Source: Kiritimatiellia bacterium
GTDB taxonomy: Bacteria; Verrucomicrobiota; Kiritimatiellia; RFP12; UBA1067
Reading direction: 5' to 3'
Assembly: GCA_024405255.1 (NCBI GenBank)
Contig: JAKSOY010000021.1
Span: 1-30,939, forward strand
DNA: 30,939 nucleotides
Under the pieces are notes generated by a model. It searched no databases and had not been told where the DNA came from. It saw only the letters and a list, made by a program, of their open reading frames with translations. Every line of letters begins with the position of its first letter. Position 1 is the stretch's first letter. Below, piece by piece: positions 9,401-16,430 of this stretch. Made by a program: the position numbers and the translations under genes.

Positions 9401-12400
9401 CCGCTCATCGATCCGAACGACCGCTATCTCGTGAAGGTGGGCGACAGCCGGGTGACGCTCGTCACGAACGGCGGCGATCCGCTCATGTCGAGCGATGCCA
9501 ATGACGTCAGCAGTGCGTTGACGGGCGACCTGACGTTCTTTGCGCTTTCGACGGGTGCCCATCCGTCCCAGTACAGCTTCTATTCCGCGAAAATCTGGGA
9601 TGGCGCGGGCGCACTTGTGCGCGACCTGGTGCCGTGGCGGAATGACGACGGCCGCGTGGGCCTCATTGACCGGGCGAACGGCAACGCCTTCCTGGGCAAC
9701 AGCGGTACGGGCGATTTCGCCTACGGCTATGCCTACGCGCTGAGCGGCGAGAAAATCTGCATTCACGATGGCGTGGTGACGGCGGCCGATGATCTCACGG
9801 CCTACACCGAGGTCGAGAAGGTGGGCTGGTACGAACTCCGTGCCGGTGAAAAGACGAGCTATCCCGGCGCACTCACGATTTCGAAGGGCACGTATTCGCT
9901 CGTCAACGATGTCGCCGCACAAACGACGGTGGCGGGCGCGCTGACGGTGAAGGGCGGCACGAAGCTCTGCTTCGACCTCACTTCCGCCGGGTGCGATACG
10001 CTCGCGGCGAGTTCCTTTGCCCTGGTTGACGCAAGCGCGGAAAATCCCGTACGTATCCAGCTCGAGATCGGCGAAAACGTGGACTACAGCCGGCCGTTCA
10101 CGCTCATCGCCTCGGGCGTCTCGACGGAAGCGCTTGATGCCTTTACGCTTCTGGGCGATGTGCCGCTGTCGCTCGCCGTTGACAATGGCGCGCTCGTTCT
10201 CAGGTACAAGGATCCCACGATTCCCGTGGTGTCGGTGTGGACGAACGGGACGGGCGATGGGGAACTCGCGAATCCCGCCAACTGGGCTTCGACGAACGGC
10301 ATGGGTCAGGCGATTTCGGCGATTCCCACGAGCCTGACGCTGGTGCGCATTCCGGACGGATGCACGTTCAACTGCCCGGCCGGCTCGTCCTTCGCCTATA
10401 GCGAAATTGCGCTTCCCGCCTCGATTGGCGGCGATTGCGACTGGACGGGGCTTCCCGTGCCGATCGACGGAACGGTCGATTTGCGCGGCCACAACCTGCG
10501 CCTTGCGAACCTGAACGGCACGGGCACGATCACCGACTCGATCGGCGGCCTCTATCAGCGGCTCGACTACTTGCAGACGGATGGCACGGCCTATATCAAT
10601 ACGGGCTATGCCCATAAGTACAACACCCGCGTCGATATTCAAGTGGCGTTCCATGCGTTCCCCGCGATCAATATATACCGGTGTTTCTTCGGCGCGCGCA
10701 CGGCCGCAAGGAACGATGGTCAGTTCTGCGGCTGGGTGCATACGAAGGCCGACGGTACGCCCGTTCACTACGCCGCCGTCAATGCGCTTGAACACGACAC
10801 GACGATTGTGGCGCGCTACGATACGACCTACCAGGTCCATCTCGACAACAGCGGCGCCTGCACGATCGACGGCGAGGTGTTTGACTCGGGTGTTGCGGGG
10901 GCGAATACGCTGGTGGACTATCTGTTCGGCATCAATGTGAACGATAAGCTCTCCGATGTGCTGCCGCAGTGCCGCATCTACTCCTGCAAGATCTACACGG
11001 GCGAGACGCTCGAGCGCGATTTCGTGCCCGTGCGGCGCGTGGCGGACGGCGTCTTGGGCATGCTCGATCAGGCGCACGACGTGTTCTATCCGAACAGCAA
11101 CACATCGGGTGCGTTCTTCGCGGGCGACATCGATCCGACCGATCAGGCGGGCGGTACGGTGTGCGTGACGGTGCCCGAGGGCGAAACACTGACGGCGGGT
11201 GGCCTCAAGTTCACGGGCGTCGCGAAACTCCTGAAGGACGGTGCGGGTATGCTCGTGTGGAGCCAGGGCACGGTGGGTGCGTCGGCGCCGGTGATCGTGA
11301 CGAACGGCGTTTTCCGGTTCGCGCTTTCGACGCAGCAAGCCGCCTCGACGGCGTTTGGTACGAGCGGGTCCTTCAAGGTGGCGGGCCGGGGACAGCTCGA
11401 CATCAATGGCCTGATCTCCAACTACACCTATTCGCCCGTGTACTCCCGCACGCTCTTCCTCGCGGGGGATGGCCCGGACGGTGCGGGGGCGCTGATCAGT
11501 ACATCAAGCCTTACAACTGGGGGCAACATTGTCGGTCGTATCGTCCTGACCGGTGATACGACCATCGGCGGAACCCAGCGTGTCGACATTTCAGGGGTGA
11601 AGGCCGAAGTCTACGGCCCCGCCTACACGCTCACGATCAAGAACTGGCCGTATTTCGTGTACAACGACGGAACGTCGATTAATGTCGCGGCCATCGACGT
11701 GGTGGGCCATGCCGACATCGCCTTCAACAATAGCAGTGTGGTGCGCCTCACGGCTCCGAACGGTCTGACGCTCCATGGCGGTAATTTCTCCACCTGGCAA
11801 AGTGGCAAGAGAGATGTGGCGCTTCCCGAGTCCGTGGCGATTAACGTGGGTGCGGAAGGCGGCCTCTTCTCCGTGTTCAACAGTTACGGCACGGCCACGG
11901 TGAAAGGTCCGCTCACGGTGAAGGACGGCGGTACGTTCCATCTCGACTTGGGGACTGTTTCGTTCGCGAACGTGACGAATACGGCCGGGAGCACGTTCAC
12001 GCTCGACGTGGCGACGGCGGCGCCGTCTTTCACGGGCATTCTGCACAACGACGGTACGATCGCGCAGAACATCGGTACGATCAACTACACGACGAATGCG
12101 GTCGTAACCGGTTCGGGTACGATCGAGATGACGGGCGGTACGGCGTCTCTCGGCGCCGATGCATCGGCCTTCGCCGGTACGTTGCGTCTCATCGACGGTA
12201 CGCTCTCGGCGACCGGCCTCGGATCGTTCGCGAACAGCACGGTGATCGACGTCTCGACGCGCGCTGACACGTTTAACGTGACCGGCAAGAACTGGAACGT
12301 GGCGCCTGCGGGCTCCACGGTGAAGGTCGATCTCGGTGAACGTCGCGTGGGCGGCGGCCTCAAGGTGCTCGCCTGGGACGCGGCGCCGGTGGGTGTGAAG

Positions 12401-12490
12401 TTCGCCTCCGCGAACGGCATGCCCTACACCTTCATCGCAAAGGAGGATGGTCTGTACGCCTACTCGGGACTCATGATCATCCTCAAGTAA
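6446..12490 (+). CDS. Giant exported modular surface protein (2014 aa) with ConA-like and beta-strand repeats
   Basis: A signal peptide (MRKIVKCLVAALVWGV..., cleavage near SAFAGG) precedes a purely modular protein. In order: a duplicated N-terminal beta domain (about residues 30-180 and 188-340); ConA/LamG-like module 1 (about 342-540); a beta-rich spacer; modules 2 and 3 (about 708-900 and 902-1094); a second copy of the spacer (both run ...EKV..., then a CD.(V/L)(T/A)AS motif); a WTNGTGDG...NPANW module (about 1265-1280) followed by DCDWTGL and DLRGHNLRL strands; module 4 (about 1369-1561); and roughly 430 residues of repetitive beta strands resembling autotransporter passenger repeats (LLKDGAGMLVWS, VIVTNGVFRFAL). 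The C-terminus ends GLMIILK, with no autotransporter barrel, PEP-CTERM or LPXTG. Substrate unknown; adhesion or glycan binding at the cell surface is inferred. The CotH-kinase gene follows after 7 nt, so they form one transcription unit. Confidence 0.9.
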   Translation: MRKIVKCLVAALVWGVAVCAPSAFAGGLAEVQAALNQLYPEWTASNVGVISGNGNRDCGLHNGVISIHPLSTAVPATLTRVGPITGTYPVLHLRVASVANATKNSTAGDWVLKGRINGLPFFADTQIASVAVKDFKFPLAAWANTGDVKIELDNAAGGYHNWNWELGFWHLIEIVEDESAYRNANVTTVQTALDEKFPGWRVDAIEGSTGVGAQLGLKGNAVVSHPMAQGNPCILSRTVELTGAHPVLVVKVASHVAGTTVYDWAFSAEINREIVIPRQEIRTQEVVEFRYPLERWLGQGQVEIRLFNWNGGSHNAWSCEWAYWHQIDIVEGQLTGEPALRYSYLKGQGRQFINTGYLTRQTSVFDVKMWEPGTGQATPYTTVFAGGQYNDFGAIGFWDRSSSKGNVTFGFAQAGVAGGAFIFEKWVDLNVDVPNALASWCEEGQTTPSTIEGTSGSVNCIAPVFIFTRDFPATGTTPREMTANAEFSLMRLHEFRVREGDTEKLDLVPYRRADGFTGLLDELTGTFYPNVGSGEFLVGGMAYTLDGTRLIAHEGVAQSFDIKPTYTAIEKVSEGVLNLARHATLPPLTVTEGVVDFAGGATRTYQVNGTLTVAGGAGLGFGVGATGCDAVTASGLVFNDVDAAHPVTIVLSPAGATELAPDAVCPLLTLGEDQRNLDFFHLETGLPVALEIRDGQLVAVPAARVRTLPAGYTAISCIRSTGTQFISTGVEGTEETVVDLTFSGLKPVQNTALLGMDNWSCYNYLVDVLSYGLCFFGRSTAGGTLLLPLAEIDEAAHYHVSIAGGWTYFNVLGGSQTIQEDENSLASVKNREFFLFGINNTTPHLSSYSLEACKIMTSRGELLRDFQPCRTPDGEAGLWDFVEGVFYGNEGTGHFYGPDEDGLALNYIRSSGTQYIKTGFDAQTNTKVELDFGQVVAQATAGDNGAIFGKGAWTAKCFLLDILKGKLSYWGGGVYPGYGTDANSAPLIDPNDRYLVKVGDSRVTLVTNGGDPLMSSDANDVSSALTGDLTFFALSTGAHPSQYSFYSAKIWDGAGALVRDLVPWRNDDGRVGLIDRANGNAFLGNSGTGDFAYGYAYALSGEKICIHDGVVTAADDLTAYTEVEKVGWYELRAGEKTSYPGALTISKGTYSLVNDVAAQTTVAGALTVKGGTKLCFDLTSAGCDTLAASSFALVDASAENPVRIQLEIGENVDYSRPFTLIASGVSTEALDAFTLLGDVPLSLAVDNGALVLRYKDPTIPVVSVWTNGTGDGELANPANWASTNGMGQAISAIPTSLTLVRIPDGCTFNCPAGSSFAYSEIALPASIGGDCDWTGLPVPIDGTVDLRGHNLRLANLNGTGTITDSIGGLYQRLDYLQTDGTAYINTGYAHKYNTRVDIQVAFHAFPAINIYRCFFGARTAARNDGQFCGWVHTKADGTPVHYAAVNALEHDTTIVARYDTTYQVHLDNSGACTIDGEVFDSGVAGANTLVDYLFGINVNDKLSDVLPQCRIYSCKIYTGETLERDFVPVRRVADGVLGMLDQAHDVFYPNSNTSGAFFAGDIDPTDQAGGTVCVTVPEGETLTAGGLKFTGVAKLLKDGAGMLVWSQGTVGASAPVIVTNGVFRFALSTQQAASTAFGTSGSFKVAGRGQLDINGLISNYTYSPVYSRTLFLAGDGPDGAGALISTSSLTTGGNIVGRIVLTGDTTIGGTQRVDISGVKAEVYGPAYTLTIKNWPYFVYNDGTSINVAAIDVVGHADIAFNNSSVVRLTAPNGLTLHGGNFSTWQSGKRDVALPESVAINVGAEGGLFSVFNSYGTATVKGPLTVKDGGTFHLDLGTVSFANVTNTAGSTFTLDVATAAPSFTGILHNDGTIAQNIGTINYTTNAVVTGSGTIEMTGGTASLGADASAFAGTLRLIDGTLSATGLGSFANSTVIDVSTRADTFNVTGKNWNVAPAGSTVKVDLGERRVGGGLKVLAWDAAPVGVKFASANGMPYTFIAKEDGLYAYSGLMIILK
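6530..7440 (+). repeat. Tandem duplicated N-terminal beta domain
   Basis: Two copies about 158 aa apart. The first starts EVQAALNQLYPEW and ends FWHLIEIVED; the second starts TVQTALDEKFPGW and ends YWHQIDIVEG. Shared cores include a (P)VL.(L/V)(R/K)VAS strand and a W/Y-rich stretch before the final strand. Resembles a galactose-binding-like sandwich; family not assigned. Confidence 0.65.
7469..8065 (+). repeat. ConA/LamG-like module 1
   Basis: Starts YSYLKGQGRQFINTGY and ends with the module signature LVPYRRADGFTGLLDELTG...FYPNVGSGEF. About 199 aa, and the most divergent copy within this protein. Confidence 0.65.
8567..9145 (+). repeat. ConA/LamG-like module 2
   Basis: Starts YTAISCIRSTGTQFISTG and ends DFQPCRTPDGEAGLWD...FYGNEGTGHFYG. 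About 193 aa, and directly joined to module 3. Confidence 0.7.
9149..9730 (+). repeat. ConA/LamG-like module 3
   Basis: Starts LALNYIRSSGTQYIKTGF and ends DLVPWRNDDGRVGLID...FLGNSGTGDFAYG. About 194 aa. Its opening is similar to module 2 at DNA level (shared GGGTACGCAGT). Confidence 0.7.
10550..11130 (+). repeat. ConA/LamG-like module 4
   Basis: Starts YQRLDYLQTDGTAYINTGY and ends DFVPVRRVADGVLGMLD...FYPNSNTSGAFFAG. About 193 aa. It follows the NPANW/DCDW strand block. Confidence 0.7.
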
Positions 12491-12497
12491 GCGTAAG

Positions 12498-15400
12498 ATG
12501 AGGTGCCTGGTACGTGGTTTGGGGTCCCTGGTGCTGGGCGCCTGGTGTCTCGCCCTGCCGCTCCTTGCGGCAGAACCGTGGTTTGGACTCTCCTTTGCCG
12601 ACTATGCGGCCGGGGAGCGTCTGAGCGACAAAGGCGCCACGGGCGGTGTTTGGGGAGCGCAGCAGGGGAGTGCGACAAATGCGCCGGTGGCGGGCGTGAA
12701 CGCGATGGCGGTGGCGAGCGAGGTCGTGGTGCCGCGTCTCGCGTTTTCCGCCGCGGCGGCGGCCGGTGAGGCCGACTGGACCTTCGATGCGCGTCTCCAC
12801 GCCGAGACGCCCTGGGACTTCGGCGTGACGACGCCGGAGGGTCCGATCGCCTTCACATTTGTGCGGAACGAGACGAGTACCGAAGCGTTCGACTTCGCGG
12901 GCATCGTGGGCGGTGTGTGGCATCGCCTTGCGGCTGCGGGGGTTACTTTCCAGACGAATGCCTGGTTCGATGTGCGCGTGACGGTGCGCGATGTGGCGTC
13001 CGCGCGGTGCGTGGGCTTTTCCGTCCGGCAGGGCGAGACGTATGTGCCGCTCGCGAGCGAAACGGGTGTGCAGTGGTTCCCGGCCGATCATGCGGCGCTT
13101 GCGGCCATCCATGAGACGATCTTTACGGGAAAGGGGCGTTTCGCCGAGGTCGCGGCACGGCACGGCGCGGAGACGGAGCCCCTGACCATCGCGCAGCAGT
13201 GGTGCGGCGGTGCGGCGGGCGATTGGAACGTCGCGACCAATTGGTCGGGCGGAGTGGTGCCGTCCCCTGGTACATGCGTGAAGATCGCCGGCACCGTGAC
13301 GCTCACGCGGGACGGCGAAACGGCGGTTGTTTCAAACCTCGTTGCGCGCGTGGGGACGACGGGAACGCCCGAGTTCCTCGCGGGCGATCTCAGAACCACG
13401 GTGAAGCTCGATGCGTCGAAACGTCCCATTCTTGGGAAACCCTTGACCGTCGAGGGGACGAGCTTCTGCGGTGTGACGCCGGCGGTGTGTGTGCGGTGGT
13501 GGCGCGGTGCGACGGTGGGAACGCGCGACTGGCGTGCGGCGGGACAAGCCACGGCCTTCGTCCCTACGGTGGATGACTTGGAGCATTGGCTCAAATGCGA
13601 AGTACGCGATGCGTTTGGCGTGTGCCTGACGAAGGAGATTTTCATCTCGCGTCTTCCGGTTCTCTATCTCACCACGGACGACGGAGCGACGCCCTCCGCG
13701 AACAAGGAAACGCATACGGGACGCGTCTTCATGCAGGGGAATGAAACGTGGAAGAGTCCCTACGACGGCGCGATGACGATCAAAGTGCGCGGCAACTCGA
13801 GCGCGGGCCGTCCGAAGAAGCCGTGGAAGATCAAGCTCGACGAGAAGACGAAGCTCTTCGACATGCCGAAATCGAAGCACTGGGTGCTCCTTGCGAATTG
13901 GTATGACGAGTCGCTCCTCCGGAACAAGCTCGCCTACGATTTCGCGAACGAGGTGGGCTCGCTCGGAATGAAGTCCACATGGGTGGAGTGCGTTCTCAAC
14001 GGTTCCTGGCAAGGGTGCTATCAGCTCTGCGAGCAGATTCGCGTGGAGAAGAACCGCGTGGACATTTTCGACTGGGAGGACGAGTCGGAGGCGCGTGGAT
14101 ATGCCGCCGAGAACCTCAGTTGGGTCGATCCGGCGAAGGAGGACATCACGGGCGGCTATCTCTTCGAGTTCGACAACTACTACGACGAACCCTCCAAGTT
14201 CATCGTGACGGCCGGCAACCTAGAATTGAAGACGCAGCTCGCTTCGCCGGAGTATCTCTCGACGAATCCGAAGATGATGGACTGGTGCCGCACGTTCATT
14301 CAGCACTATGCCGATGCAATCACCTCGCCTGACGGCTATTCCGCGGAAGGGCGGCACTATTCGTCGTATTGCGACATCGAATCGATGGTGGCCTATTTCC
14401 TCGTCATCGAGATGTTCGGCAATGAGGACGCGCGCTGCCGAAGCAATTACGCGGCGATGGACCGCGGCGAGAAGATGAAGTACGGTCCCGTGTGGGACTT
14501 CGACTGGGGCATGGGCAACTACCAGCTGCCGTTTGCGCCCGAGGCGTGGCTCACGGGCTACGAGAAGGCGTCCTTCACCCGCGAGTGGGCGGACGACCCG
14601 TGGTTCTGCACGCTCCTCTGGACGCGCTACAAGGCTGCGCGTGCCGCCTTCGTGCGCGTGATCGAAGACGGCGGCCTGCTCGACCAGCACGCGCGGCTTC
14701 TCGCCGAAGCGGGTCCGGCGAATGATCGCCTCTGGAAGCACGACTACGGTTTCATCGGCGGTCTCTACGGCAATGGGGGATCGCATCCTGGCCTCAAGGC
14801 CTATTTGAAGATGCGCCTCAGGTGGCTTGATGCGCAGTTCAAGGACGTGCCCACGCTGATGGCGTCGCTGAAGACGATGGGGCGCACGATCGCCTCGACC
14901 CACCCCTATGCACCAGACGTGAAGACGCTGCCGATGAAGCTCGTCAACGCGCCGCGCGGTCTTGTGTGCGAAGGCGAGGACGTGCTTCTCACGTTCGACG
15001 TCGTCGCATCGCGGGCGACGCGCGTGACGGTACAGGTGAACGGACTCAAGGTGGGCGAACCGCTCAATGCGCGGAAGGGGCGTCTTGAGGTACGCCTGCC
15101 GGTTGCCGCGTTCACGGCGGATCTGGGGGCGCCCAACTGCGTGGCGCTCGTCGCCGGAAATTCAACGGGGAAGGTACTCGCGCGGAATTATGCGCTTGTC
15201 ACCGTGACGGAAGCAACGGCACCGACGGTCGATGCCGAAGGGCGTCTCGTGCCCTCGGTGCCCTATCGCTGGATTCTCGGGGCGACGGAAGGTTCGGCGA
15301 CGAATCTTTCGCTCGCGGCGCCGGAGCGCCTTGCCGATGCGCTTCTCGCCACGCCGTCGCCGTGGGGAAAGACGAGTCCGTTGTGGCAGGACTATGTGAC

Positions 15401-15629
15401 AGGCACGAATCCGCAGGATTTGAATGACGTCTTCCGCATTTCCGCCTTTTCGCTGACGGATGAAGGACAGGTCCGTTTTGCCTGCACGCCGCCCCAACGG
15501 GCCGATCGCGTCTATACGGTGTGGGGTACGCCTGCGCTCACGACGGGCGTCTGGACCGTCGTTCAGCCGAAAGAAAATGTCCGAGAAACCGGCAAGCGCT
15601 TTTTCAAAGTCTCCGTTTCACCGCCCTAA
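12498..15629 (+). CDS. Exported CotH-kinase-domain surface protein
   Basis: 1043 aa with a signal peptide (MRCLVRGLGSLVLGAWCLALPLLAAE). Residues about 25-220 look like a ConA-like sandwich. A WCGGAAGDWNVATNW module (about 235-249) is the same type as in the giant proteins. An Ig-like stretch (CVRWWRGAT...LKCEV) precedes the CotH kinase domain (about 395-780), which shows KVRGNSS, KKPWKIKL (K440-L447), LLANWYDESLLRNKLAYD and the metal-binding GPVWDFDWGMG with D667 and D669. CotH of Bacillus is an atypical protein kinase acting on coat proteins, and the visible key residues suggest an active enzyme. The C-terminal tail (about 955-1043) carries a possible Ca-binding DYVTGTNPQDLND segment and ends FFKVSVSPP. 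The start lies 7 nt after the preceding stop with no strong Shine-Dalgarno, implying translational coupling. Inferred role: phosphorylating surface proteins, perhaps its operon partner. Confidence 0.88.
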   Translation: MRCLVRGLGSLVLGAWCLALPLLAAEPWFGLSFADYAAGERLSDKGATGGVWGAQQGSATNAPVAGVNAMAVASEVVVPRLAFSAAAAAGEADWTFDARLHAETPWDFGVTTPEGPIAFTFVRNETSTEAFDFAGIVGGVWHRLAAAGVTFQTNAWFDVRVTVRDVASARCVGFSVRQGETYVPLASETGVQWFPADHAALAAIHETIFTGKGRFAEVAARHGAETEPLTIAQQWCGGAAGDWNVATNWSGGVVPSPGTCVKIAGTVTLTRDGETAVVSNLVARVGTTGTPEFLAGDLRTTVKLDASKRPILGKPLTVEGTSFCGVTPAVCVRWWRGATVGTRDWRAAGQATAFVPTVDDLEHWLKCEVRDAFGVCLTKEIFISRLPVLYLTTDDGATPSANKETHTGRVFMQGNETWKSPYDGAMTIKVRGNSSAGRPKKPWKIKLDEKTKLFDMPKSKHWVLLANWYDESLLRNKLAYDFANEVGSLGMKSTWVECVLNGSWQGCYQLCEQIRVEKNRVDIFDWEDESEARGYAAENLSWVDPAKEDITGGYLFEFDNYYDEPSKFIVTAGNLELKTQLASPEYLSTNPKMMDWCRTFIQHYADAITSPDGYSAEGRHYSSYCDIESMVAYFLVIEMFGNEDARCRSNYAAMDRGEKMKYGPVWDFDWGMGNYQLPFAPEAWLTGYEKASFTREWADDPWFCTLLWTRYKAARAAFVRVIEDGGLLDQHARLLAEAGPANDRLWKHDYGFIGGLYGNGGSHPGLKAYLKMRLRWLDAQFKDVPTLMASLKTMGRTIASTHPYAPDVKTLPMKLVNAPRGLVCEGEDVLLTFDVVASRATRVTVQVNGLKVGEPLNARKGRLEVRLPVAAFTADLGAPNCVALVAGNSTGKVLARNYALVTVTEATAPTVDAEGRLVPSVPYRWILGATEGSATNLSLAAPERLADALLATPSPWGKTSPLWQDYVTGTNPQDLNDVFRISAFSLTDEGQVRFACTPPQRADRVYTVWGTPALTTGVWTVVQPKENVRETGKRFFKVSVSPP

Positions 15630-15641
15630 AGAAGTTTCTCG

Positions 15642-15671
15642 TTGACCCTCTGGTGGGGGGGATGTTAAAAT
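15642..15671 (+). promoter_or_regulatory. Sigma70-type promoter of the nitroreductase gene
   Basis: TTGACC (15642-15647), an 18-nt spacer, then TAAAAT (15666-15671) preceded by an extended TGT. An ATG at 15673 falls between the -10 box and the expected transcription start, so it cannot be the start codon if this promoter is used. Confidence 0.65.
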
Positions 15672-15694
15672 AATGTGGCCTTTCAAAATCAAAG

Positions 15695-15699
15695 AAGGA
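15695..15699 (+). promoter_or_regulatory. Ribosome binding site choosing the start at 15709
   Basis: AAGGA (in the context AAAGAAGGAT) ends 9 nt before the ATG at 15709, supporting that start over the upstream ATG at 15673. Confidence 0.65.
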
Positions 15700-15708
15700 T
15701 CACGAGTC

Positions 15709-16338
15709 ATGGAGATTAAAAATTTGATTGCACAGGCGGTGGCGCTTGGTGCGTTGGGGTTTTGCACAGCGGCCGATCTTGCGCTTCCCGCGCCGGTGAA
15801 AACGGGCGGTGCGCCTCTTATGCAGGTGCTTGGCGCGCGTCGTTCGGCGCGCGACTACAAGCCGGGCGAACTCTCGCGCGAGACGCTGTCCTCGCTCCTC
15901 TGGGCGGCCGACGGCGTCAATAGTCCGGACGGCCGTCGTACTGCGCCGACCGGTCTCAACGTACAGGACATCGACATCTACGTGATGCTCCCGGACGGTG
16001 TCTATCGCTATGATGCGAAGGCGCATGCGCTCGTTTCGGTCAACCCCGGTGACCATCGTACCGCCGCCGGTCGGCAGGACTTCTCCCACACGGCGCCGCT
16101 CAATCTCTTCTACGTGCAGAACCTTCCCCGCGCGATGAAGGCGGATGAGACGAACACGGCGCGTCACGGGGGCATCCACACGGGTGCGATCATGCAGAAC
16201 GTCTACCTCTTTTGCGCCCAGGAAGGCCTCGGCTGCGTCGCCCGCGACCACATCGATCGCGCCGTCCTCACAAAGGCCCTTAAACTCAACGACAATCAGC
16301 GAATCATCCTCGGTCAAACCGTCGGCAAACTTCGGTGA
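15709..16338 (+). CDS. Exported SagB-type nitroreductase-family flavoprotein
   Basis: 209 aa from ATG 15709. The N-terminus MEIKNLIAQAVALGALGFCTAADL is a plausible signal peptide, so the enzyme should act outside the cytoplasm. The nitroreductase fold is indicated by the FMN-phosphate motif ARRSARDY (R44-Y50), LLWAADGVNSPDGRRTAPT, NVQDIDIYVM, and the C-terminal helix-strand pattern IHTGAIMQNVYLFCAQEGLGCV followed by LGQTVGKLR. Such proteins bind FMN and reduce nitro groups, quinones or other acceptors, or act as dehydrogenases; the substrate cannot be told from sequence. Its length is normal for the small nitroreductases. The promoter and Shine-Dalgarno support the start. The giant-protein gene begins 92 nt downstream, so readthrough cotranscription is possible. 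Confidence 0.85.
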   Translation: MEIKNLIAQAVALGALGFCTAADLALPAPVKTGGAPLMQVLGARRSARDYKPGELSRETLSSLLWAADGVNSPDGRRTAPTGLNVQDIDIYVMLPDGVYRYDAKAHALVSVNPGDHRTAAGRQDFSHTAPLNLFYVQNLPRAMKADETNTARHGGIHTGAIMQNVYLFCAQEGLGCVARDHIDRAVLTKALKLNDNQRIILGQTVGKLR

Positions 16339-16355
16339 TGATCAAATGCCATCAG

Positions 16356-16374
16356 TTCGGACCAGAAGTCCGGG
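16356..16374 (+). promoter_or_regulatory. Small hairpin in the leader of the giant-protein gene
   Basis: CGGAC-CAGAA-GTCCG (16358-16372) is a perfect 5-bp stem, extendable by two wobble pairs. No T-run follows, so it is not a typical terminator. It sits in the 92-nt gap between the nitroreductase stop and the giant-protein start. Confidence 0.3.
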
Positions 16375-16421
16375 ACATGCGGGATTCGAAAGGTTTTAAG
16401 ATGATGAAGAGGATTCAAACT

Positions 16422-16425
16422 GGAG
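16422..16425 (+). promoter_or_regulatory. Ribosome binding site choosing the start at 16431
   Basis: GGAG ends 5 nt before ATG 16431. An alternative AAAGG (16389-16393) would serve ATG 16401. Either start gives a signal peptide; the first in-frame ATG at 16335 overlaps the previous stop and has no signal-like sequence. Confidence 0.5.
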
Positions 16426-16430
16426 TGAGT

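Noticed and set aside
8888..11338. An 816-codon - strand frame opposite the 2014-aa protein gene.
   Set aside because: Low-complexity Arg/His/Ala-rich shadow of the + strand module genes.
15673..15675. ATG at 15673 as the nitroreductase start.
   Set aside because: It sits 1 nt after the -10 box, and the Shine-Dalgarno and signal peptide belong to ATG 15709.
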